The position numbers and the translations under genes were made by a program. Below, in pieces: positions 8,754 through 17,715 of a stretch of 46,034 bases of DNA (positions are counted from its first letter, which is position 1; the number at the start of each line of letters is the position of its first letter). The notes beneath the pieces were generated by a model. It had not been told where the DNA came from. It ran no database searches and saw nothing but the letters and a program-made list of their open reading frames with translations. Source of the DNA: a virus; the IMG/VR virus record IMGVR_UViG_3300020187_001807, positions 1 to 46,034 of that record; one strand, given 5' to 3'.

Positions 8754-9960
8754 TCCTGCATTCTGTATTATGCCGTTTAACCATAGTTACGTAACAACCA
8801 CTGGAAGTGCCAACTTATGTTGTATTGCCGATTGGGGAGATCCTATTGAAGCTGATGTTAGTGGTAAAAGCATATTGGATATTTTTAGAGGCGAAGAATA
8901 CAAACGTATTAGAACTAATATGCTTAATGGCGTCAAAGAAAGGCGCTGTCATATATGCTATAAACAGGATAAAGACGGCGGTGGTGGTAGTGATCGAGTT
9001 AGTCAAAACGAACGTTACTTACGTACTTTAGGCGATGACTTTGAATTAGATGTTGATGTACAATACCCAACTTGGAGTGACCTAAGGCCTGGCAGAATGT
9101 GTAACTTTGGCTGTAGGATGTGTTGGGGAGCCGTTAGTACAACTATTGACCAAGAAAATAGAGCCCATCCTGAAACACAGGAAATTAACTGGGATGAGCC
9201 AATTGACGTTGGTGAATGGATTGACAACCCTGTTGCTTTTGAAAGTGTTAAAGAATGTGTTCAACATATGGATGTACTAAAACTTGCTGGCGGCGAGCCA
9301 TTGTTTATGCCTGGTGTGATTAAACTTTTAAAGTGGTGTATAGAATCAGGCAATACACATATTGCGCTGGATATCACAACCAATGGTAGTCGAACTAAAG
9401 GCAAAGTAATAAAAATGCTGAGCCAATTTAAGAGTGTGTTTATACAATTTTCAATGTGCGGGATCGGTTATCCCAATGATTATATTAGATACGGAGCAGA
9501 CTGGAATGAATTAGATGCCGCATATAAACAGTACGCACAAGAGGATAATATTAATCTTAACCTATTAGCTACCGCACAGATTTATAATATTTTTGATTTG
9601 GTTAACATAATTAAATATTGGCATGAAAATGGTGCTCAAAACAATTTAATTTTTAATGTAGTTAACTACCCAGAAGACCAAAGATTTGATTTGTTACCTA
9701 AGGATATGAGATTAAAAATCGCAAACGAATTAGAAGAAGCAATGCACAAATATGTTCCTACTCGGTTACACGGTGTGTCCAGACTTGACCATATTATATC
9801 GAAGTTACGATTGGACTTTGATCCAGAAGACATTGCTAAAAATAGAATAAGGTTAGCTAAACGAACACAAATGTATGATCAAATTAGAAAGCAAGATATT
9901 GGATTAGTTCATCCGGAATTGAGGAGGCTCTGTTCAGAATGGCTACCGACGACAAAATAA
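8698..9960 (+). CDS. Twitch-type radical SAM protein
   Basis: This 420-residue protein has FCIMPFNHS (C23), LCC (C41, C42) and CHIC (C84, C87) ahead of the core CNFGCRMC (C135, C139, C142); the GGE motif is LAGGEPLFM and TTNGSR follows. A glycine run (GGGGS) sits between the auxiliary cysteines and the core. The start is set by AAAGGA 5 bases before the ATG even though this gives a 56-base overlap with the previous gene's C-terminal coding region. It overlaps the downstream B12-type radical SAM gene by 22 bases. Paired with the 7095 gene it may act sequentially or as a heteromer, which is inference. Confidence 0.9.
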   Translation: MKKMPENLELNLQKQVKNNPAFCIMPFNHSYVTTTGSANLCCIADWGDPIEADVSGKSILDIFRGEEYKRIRTNMLNGVKERRCHICYKQDKDGGGGSDRVSQNERYLRTLGDDFELDVDVQYPTWSDLRPGRMCNFGCRMCWGAVSTTIDQENRAHPETQEINWDEPIDVGEWIDNPVAFESVKECVQHMDVLKLAGGEPLFMPGVIKLLKWCIESGNTHIALDITTNGSRTKGKVIKMLSQFKSVFIQFSMCGIGYPNDYIRYGADWNELDAAYKQYAQEDNINLNLLATAQIYNIFDLVNIIKYWHENGAQNNLIFNVVNYPEDQRFDLLPKDMRLKIANELEEAMHKYVPTRLHGVSRLDHIISKLRLDFDPEDIAKNRIRLAKRTQMYDQIRKQDIGLVHPELRRLCSEWLPTTK

Positions 9961-12020
9961 ATCCGTTTGACAGTGGCGACAGAGATCAAGTCATTAAGAC
10001 TATGATCCGACATGACAACAGTCATTTAGGAAAAAATGCAATGGATGTGCAAGATCCTAAATTTGTTGAGCATTTCAACGACCAATATTACATACAGCAT
10101 CCTGAACATCGCGAAACATATGCTTACTGGAGTGAACTAAATCCACGTAAAAGCGTAGGAAAACGTGTTGCGCTTGTAACTCCTCCTAGTTGGGGAGTAA
10201 TGTTTCCACCTTATAGTACAGCAAGACTAACCGGATTACTACGACATTATGGTTATGGGGTAGATGTATTTGATACAAATATTGAATGTTATCATCATGT
10301 TAAAAAGTCCGGTGGTAAAGACTGGTGGAACAGTATCTATTTTTTCTCATGGGATGATCCACAATACACCAATGAAGTACATCCTACAATTGTTAGTATA
10401 TTAGATAACCATGTAGATAAGATAGTAAATTCTAATGTTGATGTAGTGGGATTTAGTATATACCAAAGTAGTATTATGGCAGCAATGTATATGATTAACC
10501 AAGTGGCCAAACAAAATCCAGACATTCGTATTGCTGTGGGCGGACCTGAAGCATTTAATAGTTGGTTTTTAACTAAAATGCGTGATGAATTTCATTTTGA
10601 TATATCTCAAATTGACTTTGTTATTCAAGGTGAGGGTGAGCAGGAACTACTTACTTTATTAGAAAACTTAAATGATTTCCCAGTACGTGATGAACCTTAT
10701 GTTATGGGAGGCTTTAAAAGTAGACTAGATTTAGATAGTTTACCATTTCCAGACTACGATGATTTTGATCTAAGTTTATATGAACACCCAGACGGAGCAA
10801 GTATTGAAACTTCACGTGGATGTGTAGCTAAGTGTAGCTTTTGTGCTGAAACCCACTTTTGGAAATTTAGGTATCAAAAAGCACATCGTGTTATTGAAGA
10901 AATGAAATACCAAATTAGTAAGTATGGCATTCGACGATTTTGGTTTGTAGATAGTTTGGCTAATGGCGCATTTACTGAATTTAAAAATCTAGTACACGCA
11001 ATAATTGACGAAGGTTTAGACATTCGTTGGAATAGCTACGCCAGAAATGACGGCCGTATGGATTTAGATTTGTTTAAAAAAATACATCAAAGTGGGTGTA
11101 CTGTTCTTAGTTTTGGTGTTGAAAGCGGAAGTCAAAAAGTTCTTGACGATATGCAGAAAAAAGTAAAAATATGGGAAATAGAAAATAACTTACGTGATGG
11201 TCGCATCGCAGGTATGACTAATCACTGTAACTGGATAGTTGGATTCCCGACAGAAGGTAAAGAAGAATTTTTGCACAGTTTAGAATTGTTGTACAATACC
11301 CGAAAAGATATGTATGCGATCTCACCAGGATATACATGCGGAGATGCTCCGTTTAGTGATATGCAATTACAGTGGCGTAAGTATAATATTACATGGAAAG
11401 AAGGTCCAGGTGATATGAACTTTTTGGGCAAATGGTACACAGACGATTATAAAAATACAATGGTCCATCGTTACATTAGATTAAAGCTAACAAACATATG
11501 GTTAAACATGAGTATAACACAAGCTGATGGTACAGTTATTAATACACAGTATAGACCTAGTTTAAAAAATAGTTATAGTATTGAATGGAATAATCCTAAC
11601 CAGTTTGTTGAACGCATTGAACAAGAGAAACATGACTTCAACTATTGGACTGGCAACAGTGTACAGGAAAAATTTAGTGCTGACTTAGCAAATGAGTACC
11701 TTCCGTATATTTGGGTAATGTGGAAAACCATGGGCGGCTTTAAATTTGAAGTAGATATTAATCCAGATTATGATTTTGAAGAATTTGGAACATTTGTAAC
11801 AGCACCATATTATGGTAAATGCTCCGCACACGTAGCTGACAATGGTGAATCGTCTATAACTATTACGCATTATTTTGAACATAGAACACTCACTGATGAT
11901 AACGATATTGCTAATATTGAAGTGAAACGAGAAGATATGTCTTTCCCTAGTAATACATATACATTTACTGGAAATATTTCTCAATTTAATGGTACACGTA
12001 TTAGTGTAGAGGAATTATAA
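9939..12020 (+). CDS. B12-binding-type radical SAM protein
   Basis: Residues about 70-240 form a Rossmann-like cobalamin-binding-type domain (ALVTPPSWGVMFPPYSTARL, VVGFSIYQSS, AVGGPEAF, IQGEGEQEL). The radical SAM core CVAKCSFC (C295, C299, C302) follows, preceded by SIETSRG and followed by WFVDSLANG and LSFGVESGS. This is the architecture of BchE- and methylase-type enzymes. The DxHxxG cobalamin His motif is replaced by DTNIEC (D112-N114), so any cobalamin would not be held by that His. A C-terminal extension of some 200 residues is unassigned. A close paralog is the gene at 13151, with one unknown gene between them. Likely reactions are methyl transfer to unactivated carbon or ring formation. 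Confidence 0.88.
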   Translation: MATDDKINPFDSGDRDQVIKTMIRHDNSHLGKNAMDVQDPKFVEHFNDQYYIQHPEHRETYAYWSELNPRKSVGKRVALVTPPSWGVMFPPYSTARLTGLLRHYGYGVDVFDTNIECYHHVKKSGGKDWWNSIYFFSWDDPQYTNEVHPTIVSILDNHVDKIVNSNVDVVGFSIYQSSIMAAMYMINQVAKQNPDIRIAVGGPEAFNSWFLTKMRDEFHFDISQIDFVIQGEGEQELLTLLENLNDFPVRDEPYVMGGFKSRLDLDSLPFPDYDDFDLSLYEHPDGASIETSRGCVAKCSFCAETHFWKFRYQKAHRVIEEMKYQISKYGIRRFWFVDSLANGAFTEFKNLVHAIIDEGLDIRWNSYARNDGRMDLDLFKKIHQSGCTVLSFGVESGSQKVLDDMQKKVKIWEIENNLRDGRIAGMTNHCNWIVGFPTEGKEEFLHSLELLYNTRKDMYAISPGYTCGDAPFSDMQLQWRKYNITWKEGPGDMNFLGKWYTDDYKNTMVHRYIRLKLTNIWLNMSITQADGTVINTQYRPSLKNSYSIEWNNPNQFVERIEQEKHDFNYWTGNSVQEKFSADLANEYLPYIWVMWKTMGGFKFEVDINPDYDFEEFGTFVTAPYYGKCSAHVADNGESSITITHYFEHRTLTDDNDIANIEVKREDMSFPSNTYTFTGNISQFNGTRISVEEL

Positions 12021-13141
12021 TGAGCAAAGTAATATTCAGTCTTTCAAATGGTGTTGATGGGGAAATACAATTAAGAGATAATAATTTTGTAGAGTTTTGG
12101 AAATTTGTATTCAAGCGTAACCAAAAACTGCTGGGAGTTAGAAGAGACAAACCAGTTGGATCAAGATACTTTATCTATGATACTCCAAATGAAAAACAAT
12201 ACTGGGACATGTTTGATATTAATTCAAAAAAACGTTGGACCGACACTATTGATATTAGACAGCAGTTTGTTAACAAAGTAAACACGTCTATTGATGCCAT
12301 TAAAAATGCTGGATTTACTTGGCATGGTGGCTATATTAATATGAATAGTAAAAACGAAGATTGTAATCGTATACATCGATGCTTTACTACACTACACTTG
12401 ACAAGAACAACTGATACACTTAATTTAAGTCAAGAGCAGAAGCGCCAAATTAAATACAAAATGTCAAATCTAAATCAGTCTGATGCTTGGTATTATCTTA
12501 AGTATTTAGATTCAACATTAGTGGATATCTTTAATGAAGAGACACATTCTAAATATATGTGTATTGAAGATGATTTACACACTATCAATTCTTATGTACA
12601 TCGAATCGAAGATCATGGCATTATTAGTAGAAATACATGGACTATTATGAAAGAATTTTTACAATCACAATCATCTACTAGTATGTTTTTACCAGCGTTA
12701 GATTGGAATTCAAAAGGTGAAGATGGGTGTACTGACTCAATTCGAATCGATTTTAATTTTTCTGATCTGCGTTCTATGGATATGACTATGTATTCAAACG
12801 ATAACCAGTATAACGTATATGATTTAAAAAATATACTAGGGAAAGACTATGAAACAGCATGGTACAATAACGACAATCCATGTGAATGGGACGTTTGTAA
12901 TACGTTTAATACTACTAAAGGTGGATTTGAAGTTCGACCATATCAACAACTTTTAACTAAAAAATATATTAAACCTTGGGTAGATAGTTATAATTTTCCA
13001 AGTGATGATCATATTATAGCACCAATAGCCATTGGTAGCATAGATCAAAATTGGCTACGTGAACATTGTTATAGTAATATACACGACGATCTAAAAAATA
13101 AAAATAGTTTAACTATTTCTGATGTAGACTTGATTGAATAG
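12020..13141 (+). CDS. Hypothetical protein between two B12 radical SAM genes
   Basis: I do not recognise this 373-residue protein. It has no signal peptide, membrane helix or cysteine cluster. Visible points are an aromatic, Asn/Asp-rich composition, a segment NAGFTWHGGYINMN, a central HxH-poor helical part, and a late NPCEWDVCNTFNTTKGGFEVRPYQ stretch. It overlaps the upstream radical SAM stop by one base and ends 9 bases before the downstream paralogous radical SAM gene, so it is always transcribed with that pair. A role as their partner, substrate carrier or shared subunit is a reasonable but untested guess. Confidence 0.65.
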   Translation: MSKVIFSLSNGVDGEIQLRDNNFVEFWKFVFKRNQKLLGVRRDKPVGSRYFIYDTPNEKQYWDMFDINSKKRWTDTIDIRQQFVNKVNTSIDAIKNAGFTWHGGYINMNSKNEDCNRIHRCFTTLHLTRTTDTLNLSQEQKRQIKYKMSNLNQSDAWYYLKYLDSTLVDIFNEETHSKYMCIEDDLHTINSYVHRIEDHGIISRNTWTIMKEFLQSQSSTSMFLPALDWNSKGEDGCTDSIRIDFNFSDLRSMDMTMYSNDNQYNVYDLKNILGKDYETAWYNNDNPCEWDVCNTFNTTKGGFEVRPYQQLLTKKYIKPWVDSYNFPSDDHIIAPIAIGSIDQNWLREHCYSNIHDDLKNKNSLTISDVDLIE

Positions 13142-13150
13142 GAATATATT

Positions 13151-15253
13151 ATGAGCGATAAATCATCAGAAAATCCGTTTTTTAACGAAGATAGAGACCA
13201 AGTAATTAAACGTATGATTGAAGAAAAGCTCAATCATGCAGATAGTCATCTTGGCAAATTACAACCAAAATTAAATAAGCATGTGTATGTACATCCACGT
13301 GGGTATAATTATTACAGCGAAACTCATCAATTGTTAAACGATAATGATGATGGTATTAGCTTTGTTGTAGCCCCCGCCTGGGGAGTATTATTTCCTCCTT
13401 ATAATTTGGCAAGATTAACTGGATTATTACGCAAGTATGGGTATAAAGTCAATGTACACGATGTTAATATACAGTGTCATCAGCATTTATTAGACACTAA
13501 TTTTTATGAAAAACCAGGCGTTGATAATTGGTGGCATGGACAACATTATTGGGTATGGTCAAACCCAGCATGGGAAGAAAAAACATTACCAGCAATACAA
13601 CTACTTTTAGATCAAGCAGTAGATAAAATAATTTCTGATAATAATTCAATTGCTGGATTTACATTGTATACTAGTAATATTATGGCTAGTATGTATATGA
13701 TAGATCGATTAAAAAAACTTAAACCAAGTGTCAAGGTAGTAGTTGGCGGGCCACAGGCATTTAATACTGATTTTGAACACCATACATTTGATATACTAGG
13801 ATTCGATAAAAATTTAATTGACTATCGTATTGAAGGAGAAGGCGAACAAGAGCTACTTACTCTATTAGAAAATCGACATTTGATACCGCCATCTAATAAT
13901 ATAATAACATTTGGTGGGTTTCGAGGAAAGCTAGACTTAAACGAATTGCCATTTCCTGACTACAGTGATTATGATTTAAACTTGTATGATTATTCCAATG
14001 GTGTTAGTATTGAAACCAGTCGAGGGTGTGTAGCTAAATGTACGTTTTGTGCTGAAACCCACTTTTGGAAATATCGTTACAGAAAAAGTAATCGTGTTAT
14101 TGAAGAAATGAAACACCAAATCGATACATACGGAACAAGACATTTTTGGTTTGTGGACAGTTTAGCCAACGGCGCCTATACTGAATTTAAAAATCTAATA
14201 CATGAAATTGTGGAAGACGGTTTGGAGATTACGTGGAATAGTTATGCCAGATGTGACGGCCGCATGGATGCGGATCTCTTCAAAATGATTAAAAAGAGTG
14301 GATGTTTAGGACTAAGTTTTGGTGTCGAAAGCGGTAGTGAAAAAGTATTAGTCGATATGAAGAAGTTGATAAAGGTCTGGGAGATTGAAAATAATCTCAG
14401 AGATGGTAAAGAAGCTGGGTTATTTAACCATATTAATTGGGTTATTGGCTTCCCAACTGAAGGACCTAGCGAAGTGTTACACAGTTTACATGTTATGTAT
14501 AATATTAGAAATTGGGTATACGCAATTAGTCCAGGAGCAACTTGTAACATGAGTCCATTTAGTGACATACATGTTAACTGGGACAAATATAAAATCGCCT
14601 GGAAACAGGAAGTTTACGATAATACATTTTTGAGTCAATGGTTTACACATGGGTATGTAAACACCATTTTACATAGATTTATACGATTAAAATTTGTTAA
14701 CATCTGGTTGTTACTGTGTAAAACACATAGTGATGGTATTATTATTAATGCTCAACATCAAGACGGGATCAATGATTTATTTAAATTCAAAACACTAACA
14801 GATGCCAAAGCTGTAGATTATATACCACAGCAATTTAATCAAAACTTTGATTATTTCTCTGGCAAGACTTCACAAGAGCAACTAAGTGCAAGTCTTGCTA
14901 ATGAACACTTACCTTATGCTTGGGCACTGTATCAGGTGTACGGCCCATATGAAATTGAAATAACACATGATCAAGATTCAGATAACAATATGTACGGGCC
15001 GTATACTGCTAATCCATATTGGGCAACAGTTAACATGCGAGTTGACACTGGTGGAGAATTAACATTTAAAATATCACAAAAATTTAAACACGCAAGTTTA
15101 CGAGGCACTGAAGATATAAAACAAGTTAAAACAATTGAATGTGTCAGAGAAGATATGAGTTTTGATTGGATTGTGCATGAATTAAAATGTAATATTTCAG
15201 ATTTCAACGGTATAAGTAAAGAAGAGATGGAAAGTATAGAAAAAGATGAATAA
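13151..15253 (+). CDS. B12-binding-type radical SAM protein, paralog
   Basis: Same layout as the 9939 gene: an N-terminal NPFxxxDRDQVIKxMI and DSHLGK motif, a B12-type Rossmann domain (VVAPAWGVLFPPYNLARLTG, IEGEGEQEL), core CVAKCTFC (C293, C297, C300), and a long C-terminal extension, 700 residues in all. The cobalamin His site reads DVNIQC, again without His. The two proteins remain so similar around the core that a 28-base stretch is identical at the DNA level (10839-10866 and 14045-14072). The gene has an AGGA ribosome site 7 bases before the ATG. It closes the first operon; a sigma-70 promoter starts 5 bases after its stop. Confidence 0.88.
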   Translation: MSDKSSENPFFNEDRDQVIKRMIEEKLNHADSHLGKLQPKLNKHVYVHPRGYNYYSETHQLLNDNDDGISFVVAPAWGVLFPPYNLARLTGLLRKYGYKVNVHDVNIQCHQHLLDTNFYEKPGVDNWWHGQHYWVWSNPAWEEKTLPAIQLLLDQAVDKIISDNNSIAGFTLYTSNIMASMYMIDRLKKLKPSVKVVVGGPQAFNTDFEHHTFDILGFDKNLIDYRIEGEGEQELLTLLENRHLIPPSNNIITFGGFRGKLDLNELPFPDYSDYDLNLYDYSNGVSIETSRGCVAKCTFCAETHFWKYRYRKSNRVIEEMKHQIDTYGTRHFWFVDSLANGAYTEFKNLIHEIVEDGLEITWNSYARCDGRMDADLFKMIKKSGCLGLSFGVESGSEKVLVDMKKLIKVWEIENNLRDGKEAGLFNHINWVIGFPTEGPSEVLHSLHVMYNIRNWVYAISPGATCNMSPFSDIHVNWDKYKIAWKQEVYDNTFLSQWFTHGYVNTILHRFIRLKFVNIWLLLCKTHSDGIIINAQHQDGINDLFKFKTLTDAKAVDYIPQQFNQNFDYFSGKTSQEQLSASLANEHLPYAWALYQVYGPYEIEITHDQDSDNNMYGPYTANPYWATVNMRVDTGGELTFKISQKFKHASLRGTEDIKQVKTIECVREDMSFDWIVHELKCNISDFNGISKEEMESIEKDE

Positions 15254-15257
15254 ACAC

Positions 15258-15286
15258 TTGACATCACATTTTTACAATGCTATATT
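15258..15286 (+). promoter_or_regulatory. Sigma-70 promoter with extended -10
   Basis: TTGACA (15258-15263), a 17-base spacer and TATATT (15281-15286) preceded by TGC form a strong vegetative-type promoter with an extended -10. It begins 5 bases after the preceding stop and would drive the methyltransferase at 15322 and probably the TctA/TctC pair up to the hairpin at 18793. Confidence 0.85.
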
Positions 15287-15321
15287 AATAACGTCATAAG
15301 ACTACGAAGAGAATACACCCA

Positions 15322-16023
15322 ATGAATCATAAAATTTTAAACAAGCTAGAACAACTAATACACACTAGTCCACAGTTGTTGCGCAACCCAAAAACATTGC
15401 GGCAAGCAATACAGGGTACGTTTGATGTAGATATTGAAAATGTTGCATATGATACCATTGGCGAGCTTGTTGATCGTATTGATGATAAAGTACTTGACAA
15501 TTACTTCCGTAATCACTGGCAAGCTGAAATGAAAAAATACAAGTACAGTGGACTTAAACTAGTTGAGGAAGTAAACAGTTTAAGCCCAAGACGTGTGCTA
15601 GATATTGGTTGCGGCTATCATGAGTTTAAAGGTAAGATTAAAAACTTAACTGGCATTGACCCGTATAATACAAATGCAGATCATGAAGTAAAATTACTAG
15701 ACTACAATCCAGCAGAAAAGTTTGATGCTACACTAGCATTAGGGTCAATTAACTTTGGCAGTACTGATAAGATTTTTGCAGAGTTAGAGCATGCTGTTAG
15801 CTTGTGCAATCCAGGTGCTGTTATGTTCTTTCGTGCTAATCCTGGCCTACCACATGTAAATGAACCAGATAGACCAATGGGTGATCAATCAAAGTGGATC
15901 AGCTTTTATTCTTGGGATAGTAATTTTATTGTTAACTGTGCTACTCAGCTTAATGTTGATATCTTAGATATCCGAACAGATTCTCATAAAAATCGTTTAT
16001 ACTTTGTATGGCGAACTAGATAA
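15322..16023 (+). CDS. Class I SAM-dependent methyltransferase
   Basis: The SAM loop is VLDIGCGYHEF and the strand-2 acid is in LTGIDPYNT; ATLALGSINFG corresponds to strand 4. An N-terminal stretch of about 80 residues (LEQLIHTSPQLLRNP...) precedes the catalytic fold and is helical. With 233 residues it is typical for a small methyltransferase and is related in pattern to the gene at 3421. It stands directly behind a strong promoter and 129 bases before the transporter genes. Ribosome site is weak (AAGAGA). The acceptor is unknown. Confidence 0.8.
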   Translation: MNHKILNKLEQLIHTSPQLLRNPKTLRQAIQGTFDVDIENVAYDTIGELVDRIDDKVLDNYFRNHWQAEMKKYKYSGLKLVEEVNSLSPRRVLDIGCGYHEFKGKIKNLTGIDPYNTNADHEVKLLDYNPAEKFDATLALGSINFGSTDKIFAELEHAVSLCNPGAVMFFRANPGLPHVNEPDRPMGDQSKWISFYSWDSNFIVNCATQLNVDILDIRTDSHKNRLYFVWRTR

Positions 16024-16118
16024 TAGATTCTAGATAGACTAAATAAACTATATACATAATTGCTAACGCTCTGATCAAAAAGAAGTTCAGCAATCTATAA
16101 CCCCCCGATATTTTAATT

Positions 16119-16155
16119 AAAGGAGCAGCCAGAATCTGGCTGTAATATTTCTATG
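16119..16155 (+). promoter_or_regulatory. Ribosome site separated from the start by a hairpin
   Basis: AAAGGAG at 16119-16125 is an excellent Shine-Dalgarno sequence but lies 27 bases before the TctA ATG at 16153. Between them CAGCCA (16126-16131) and TGGCTG (16137-16142) can form a 6-bp stem with a GAATC loop. Folding removes 17 bases and leaves 10 bases between ribosome site and start, a normal spacing. No in-frame ATG, GTG or TTG occurs upstream before a stop at 16114, so 16153 is the only conventional start. Confidence 0.65.
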
Positions 16156-17682
16156 GACTATTACATTATTGTGTTACTACTGGGAGTCTTTTATGGCTTC
16201 TTTGTTGGACTTATACCTGTTGCTGGAGCAACAACTGGCTTGATTGCAGTTTACAGTTTTGTAGGCTACTTTCACGATCCATACATGCTAGTTGTGTTTA
16301 CTACTGCGGTAGTAGTTACCAGCAGTATCGGAGACACATTTTGTGGAGTTGTAATGAATGTTCCTGGAGCAGGCGGGGCGGCTGCAACAATGGTAGACGG
16401 CTTTCCAATGTCACGACGAGGCCAAGCGGCTAGGGCACTTAGTGCAGCGATCAGTACAAGCTGGGTCAACGGACTTATTTGGGGGCTGTTAGTGTTTTTA
16501 TTCTTGCCGTGGTATACTAAAATTGTGCTATACTTTGGCACGGCAGAAATGTTTAGTTTTCTTATATTTGCCATGACTTGTGTTATCTTTATCAGCAGCA
16601 AGTATTGGGTACGTGGCATCTTTGCTCTTGTAGCAGGTGTTGTGCTAGGACTAGTAGGAATGGATCCAGATACCGCAGCACAGCGTTGGATTACAGTTAT
16701 TCCAAATTTTGACTTTGATACATGGCGTGTTTACTTTACAGACTGGGAATATATTGAAGACGGTATTCAAATGATTCCAGTAATGGCAGGCGTACTAGCG
16801 TTTCCTGAATTAGTAAGCGCATACAGAATGAAGTCGGAAAAAATTACACTGACAAAAAGTGATATACGTGGGCAACTTTGGCAAGGTGTCAAAGATACAT
16901 GGAAATATAGATGGGATGGATTGCGAGGCGGTTTTATCGGTGGCTTTGTAGGATTAGTACCAGGTATTGGCGGCAACATCGCAGATTGGTTTGCTTATAG
17001 CCAAACAGTTGCATTATCACGTAAAAAGTCAAAAGGTGTCCAAGACAATCATAACGGAGAAGGATATCCAGTAGGACAAGGTAATGTACAGGGTGTAATT
17101 GGATGCGAAGGTGCCAACAACGCACAGAAAGCAACTAGTTATGTTCCTACTATTTTGTTTGGTATTCCTGGAGCACCCTTTGAAGTGATTGTTATGGGGC
17201 TACTTATGTATGTTGGGCTTGAACTAGGTTCGCCCGCAGTATTAGCAGATGGTGTATTTTTTGATCATTTGCTCAGCAGTTATCTATGGAGTTTAATAAT
17301 TATTTTACCGATTAGTTACGGGTTTATTCGTTATGCGGTATATATTACAAACGTTCCATTCAAGTTTTACTTCTGGCCAATTATGGCAAGTCTAGTATGG
17401 ACTACATCACAGTACACAGGATTGTTTGACGACTATCTTATGTTTGCAATGTGTTGTGCAGTTGGACTAGCAATGAAGTATTTTAAATTCAGTCGTATAA
17501 GTTTCCTAATTGGATTTATCTTATCACATCGACTTGAATCAAGTTGGGTACAGTTCAACACATTCGGATATGGATGGGAAGATCTGCTACTTGACCCATT
17601 TCCAGCAACACTTATCGCATTATCAATCGTAGCTGCGATATGGGGAATATTTTTTAACAAAGCGAAAATCGACTTTGTGTAA
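16153..17682 (+). CDS. tctA: Tripartite tricarboxylate transporter, large permease TctA
   Basis: A 509-residue, strongly hydrophobic protein with about ten membrane segments, the usual TctA length. The signature MNVPGAGGAAATMVDGFPM with SRRGQAARAL after it (residues 69-96) and the second-half equivalent GLVPGIGG, GCEGANNAQ and LFGIPG match the two inverted-repeat halves of TctA permeases, which import di- and tricarboxylates using an ion gradient and a TctC binding protein. The TctC-like gene follows after 33 bases. No recognisable tctB is present. GC content here is visibly higher than in the flanking radical SAM genes, suggesting separate acquisition. Substrate specificity cannot be read from sequence. 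Confidence 0.92.
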   Translation: MDYYIIVLLLGVFYGFFVGLIPVAGATTGLIAVYSFVGYFHDPYMLVVFTTAVVVTSSIGDTFCGVVMNVPGAGGAAATMVDGFPMSRRGQAARALSAAISTSWVNGLIWGLLVFLFLPWYTKIVLYFGTAEMFSFLIFAMTCVIFISSKYWVRGIFALVAGVVLGLVGMDPDTAAQRWITVIPNFDFDTWRVYFTDWEYIEDGIQMIPVMAGVLAFPELVSAYRMKSEKITLTKSDIRGQLWQGVKDTWKYRWDGLRGGFIGGFVGLVPGIGGNIADWFAYSQTVALSRKKSKGVQDNHNGEGYPVGQGNVQGVIGCEGANNAQKATSYVPTILFGIPGAPFEVIVMGLLMYVGLELGSPAVLADGVFFDHLLSSYLWSLIIILPISYGFIRYAVYITNVPFKFYFWPIMASLVWTTSQYTGLFDDYLMFAMCCAVGLAMKYFKFSRISFLIGFILSHRLESSWVQFNTFGYGWEDLLLDPFPATLIALSIVAAIWGIFFNKAKIDFV

Positions 17683-17715
17683 ACTAACATCTAAATCAAT
17701 AGGAGAATTATTAAG

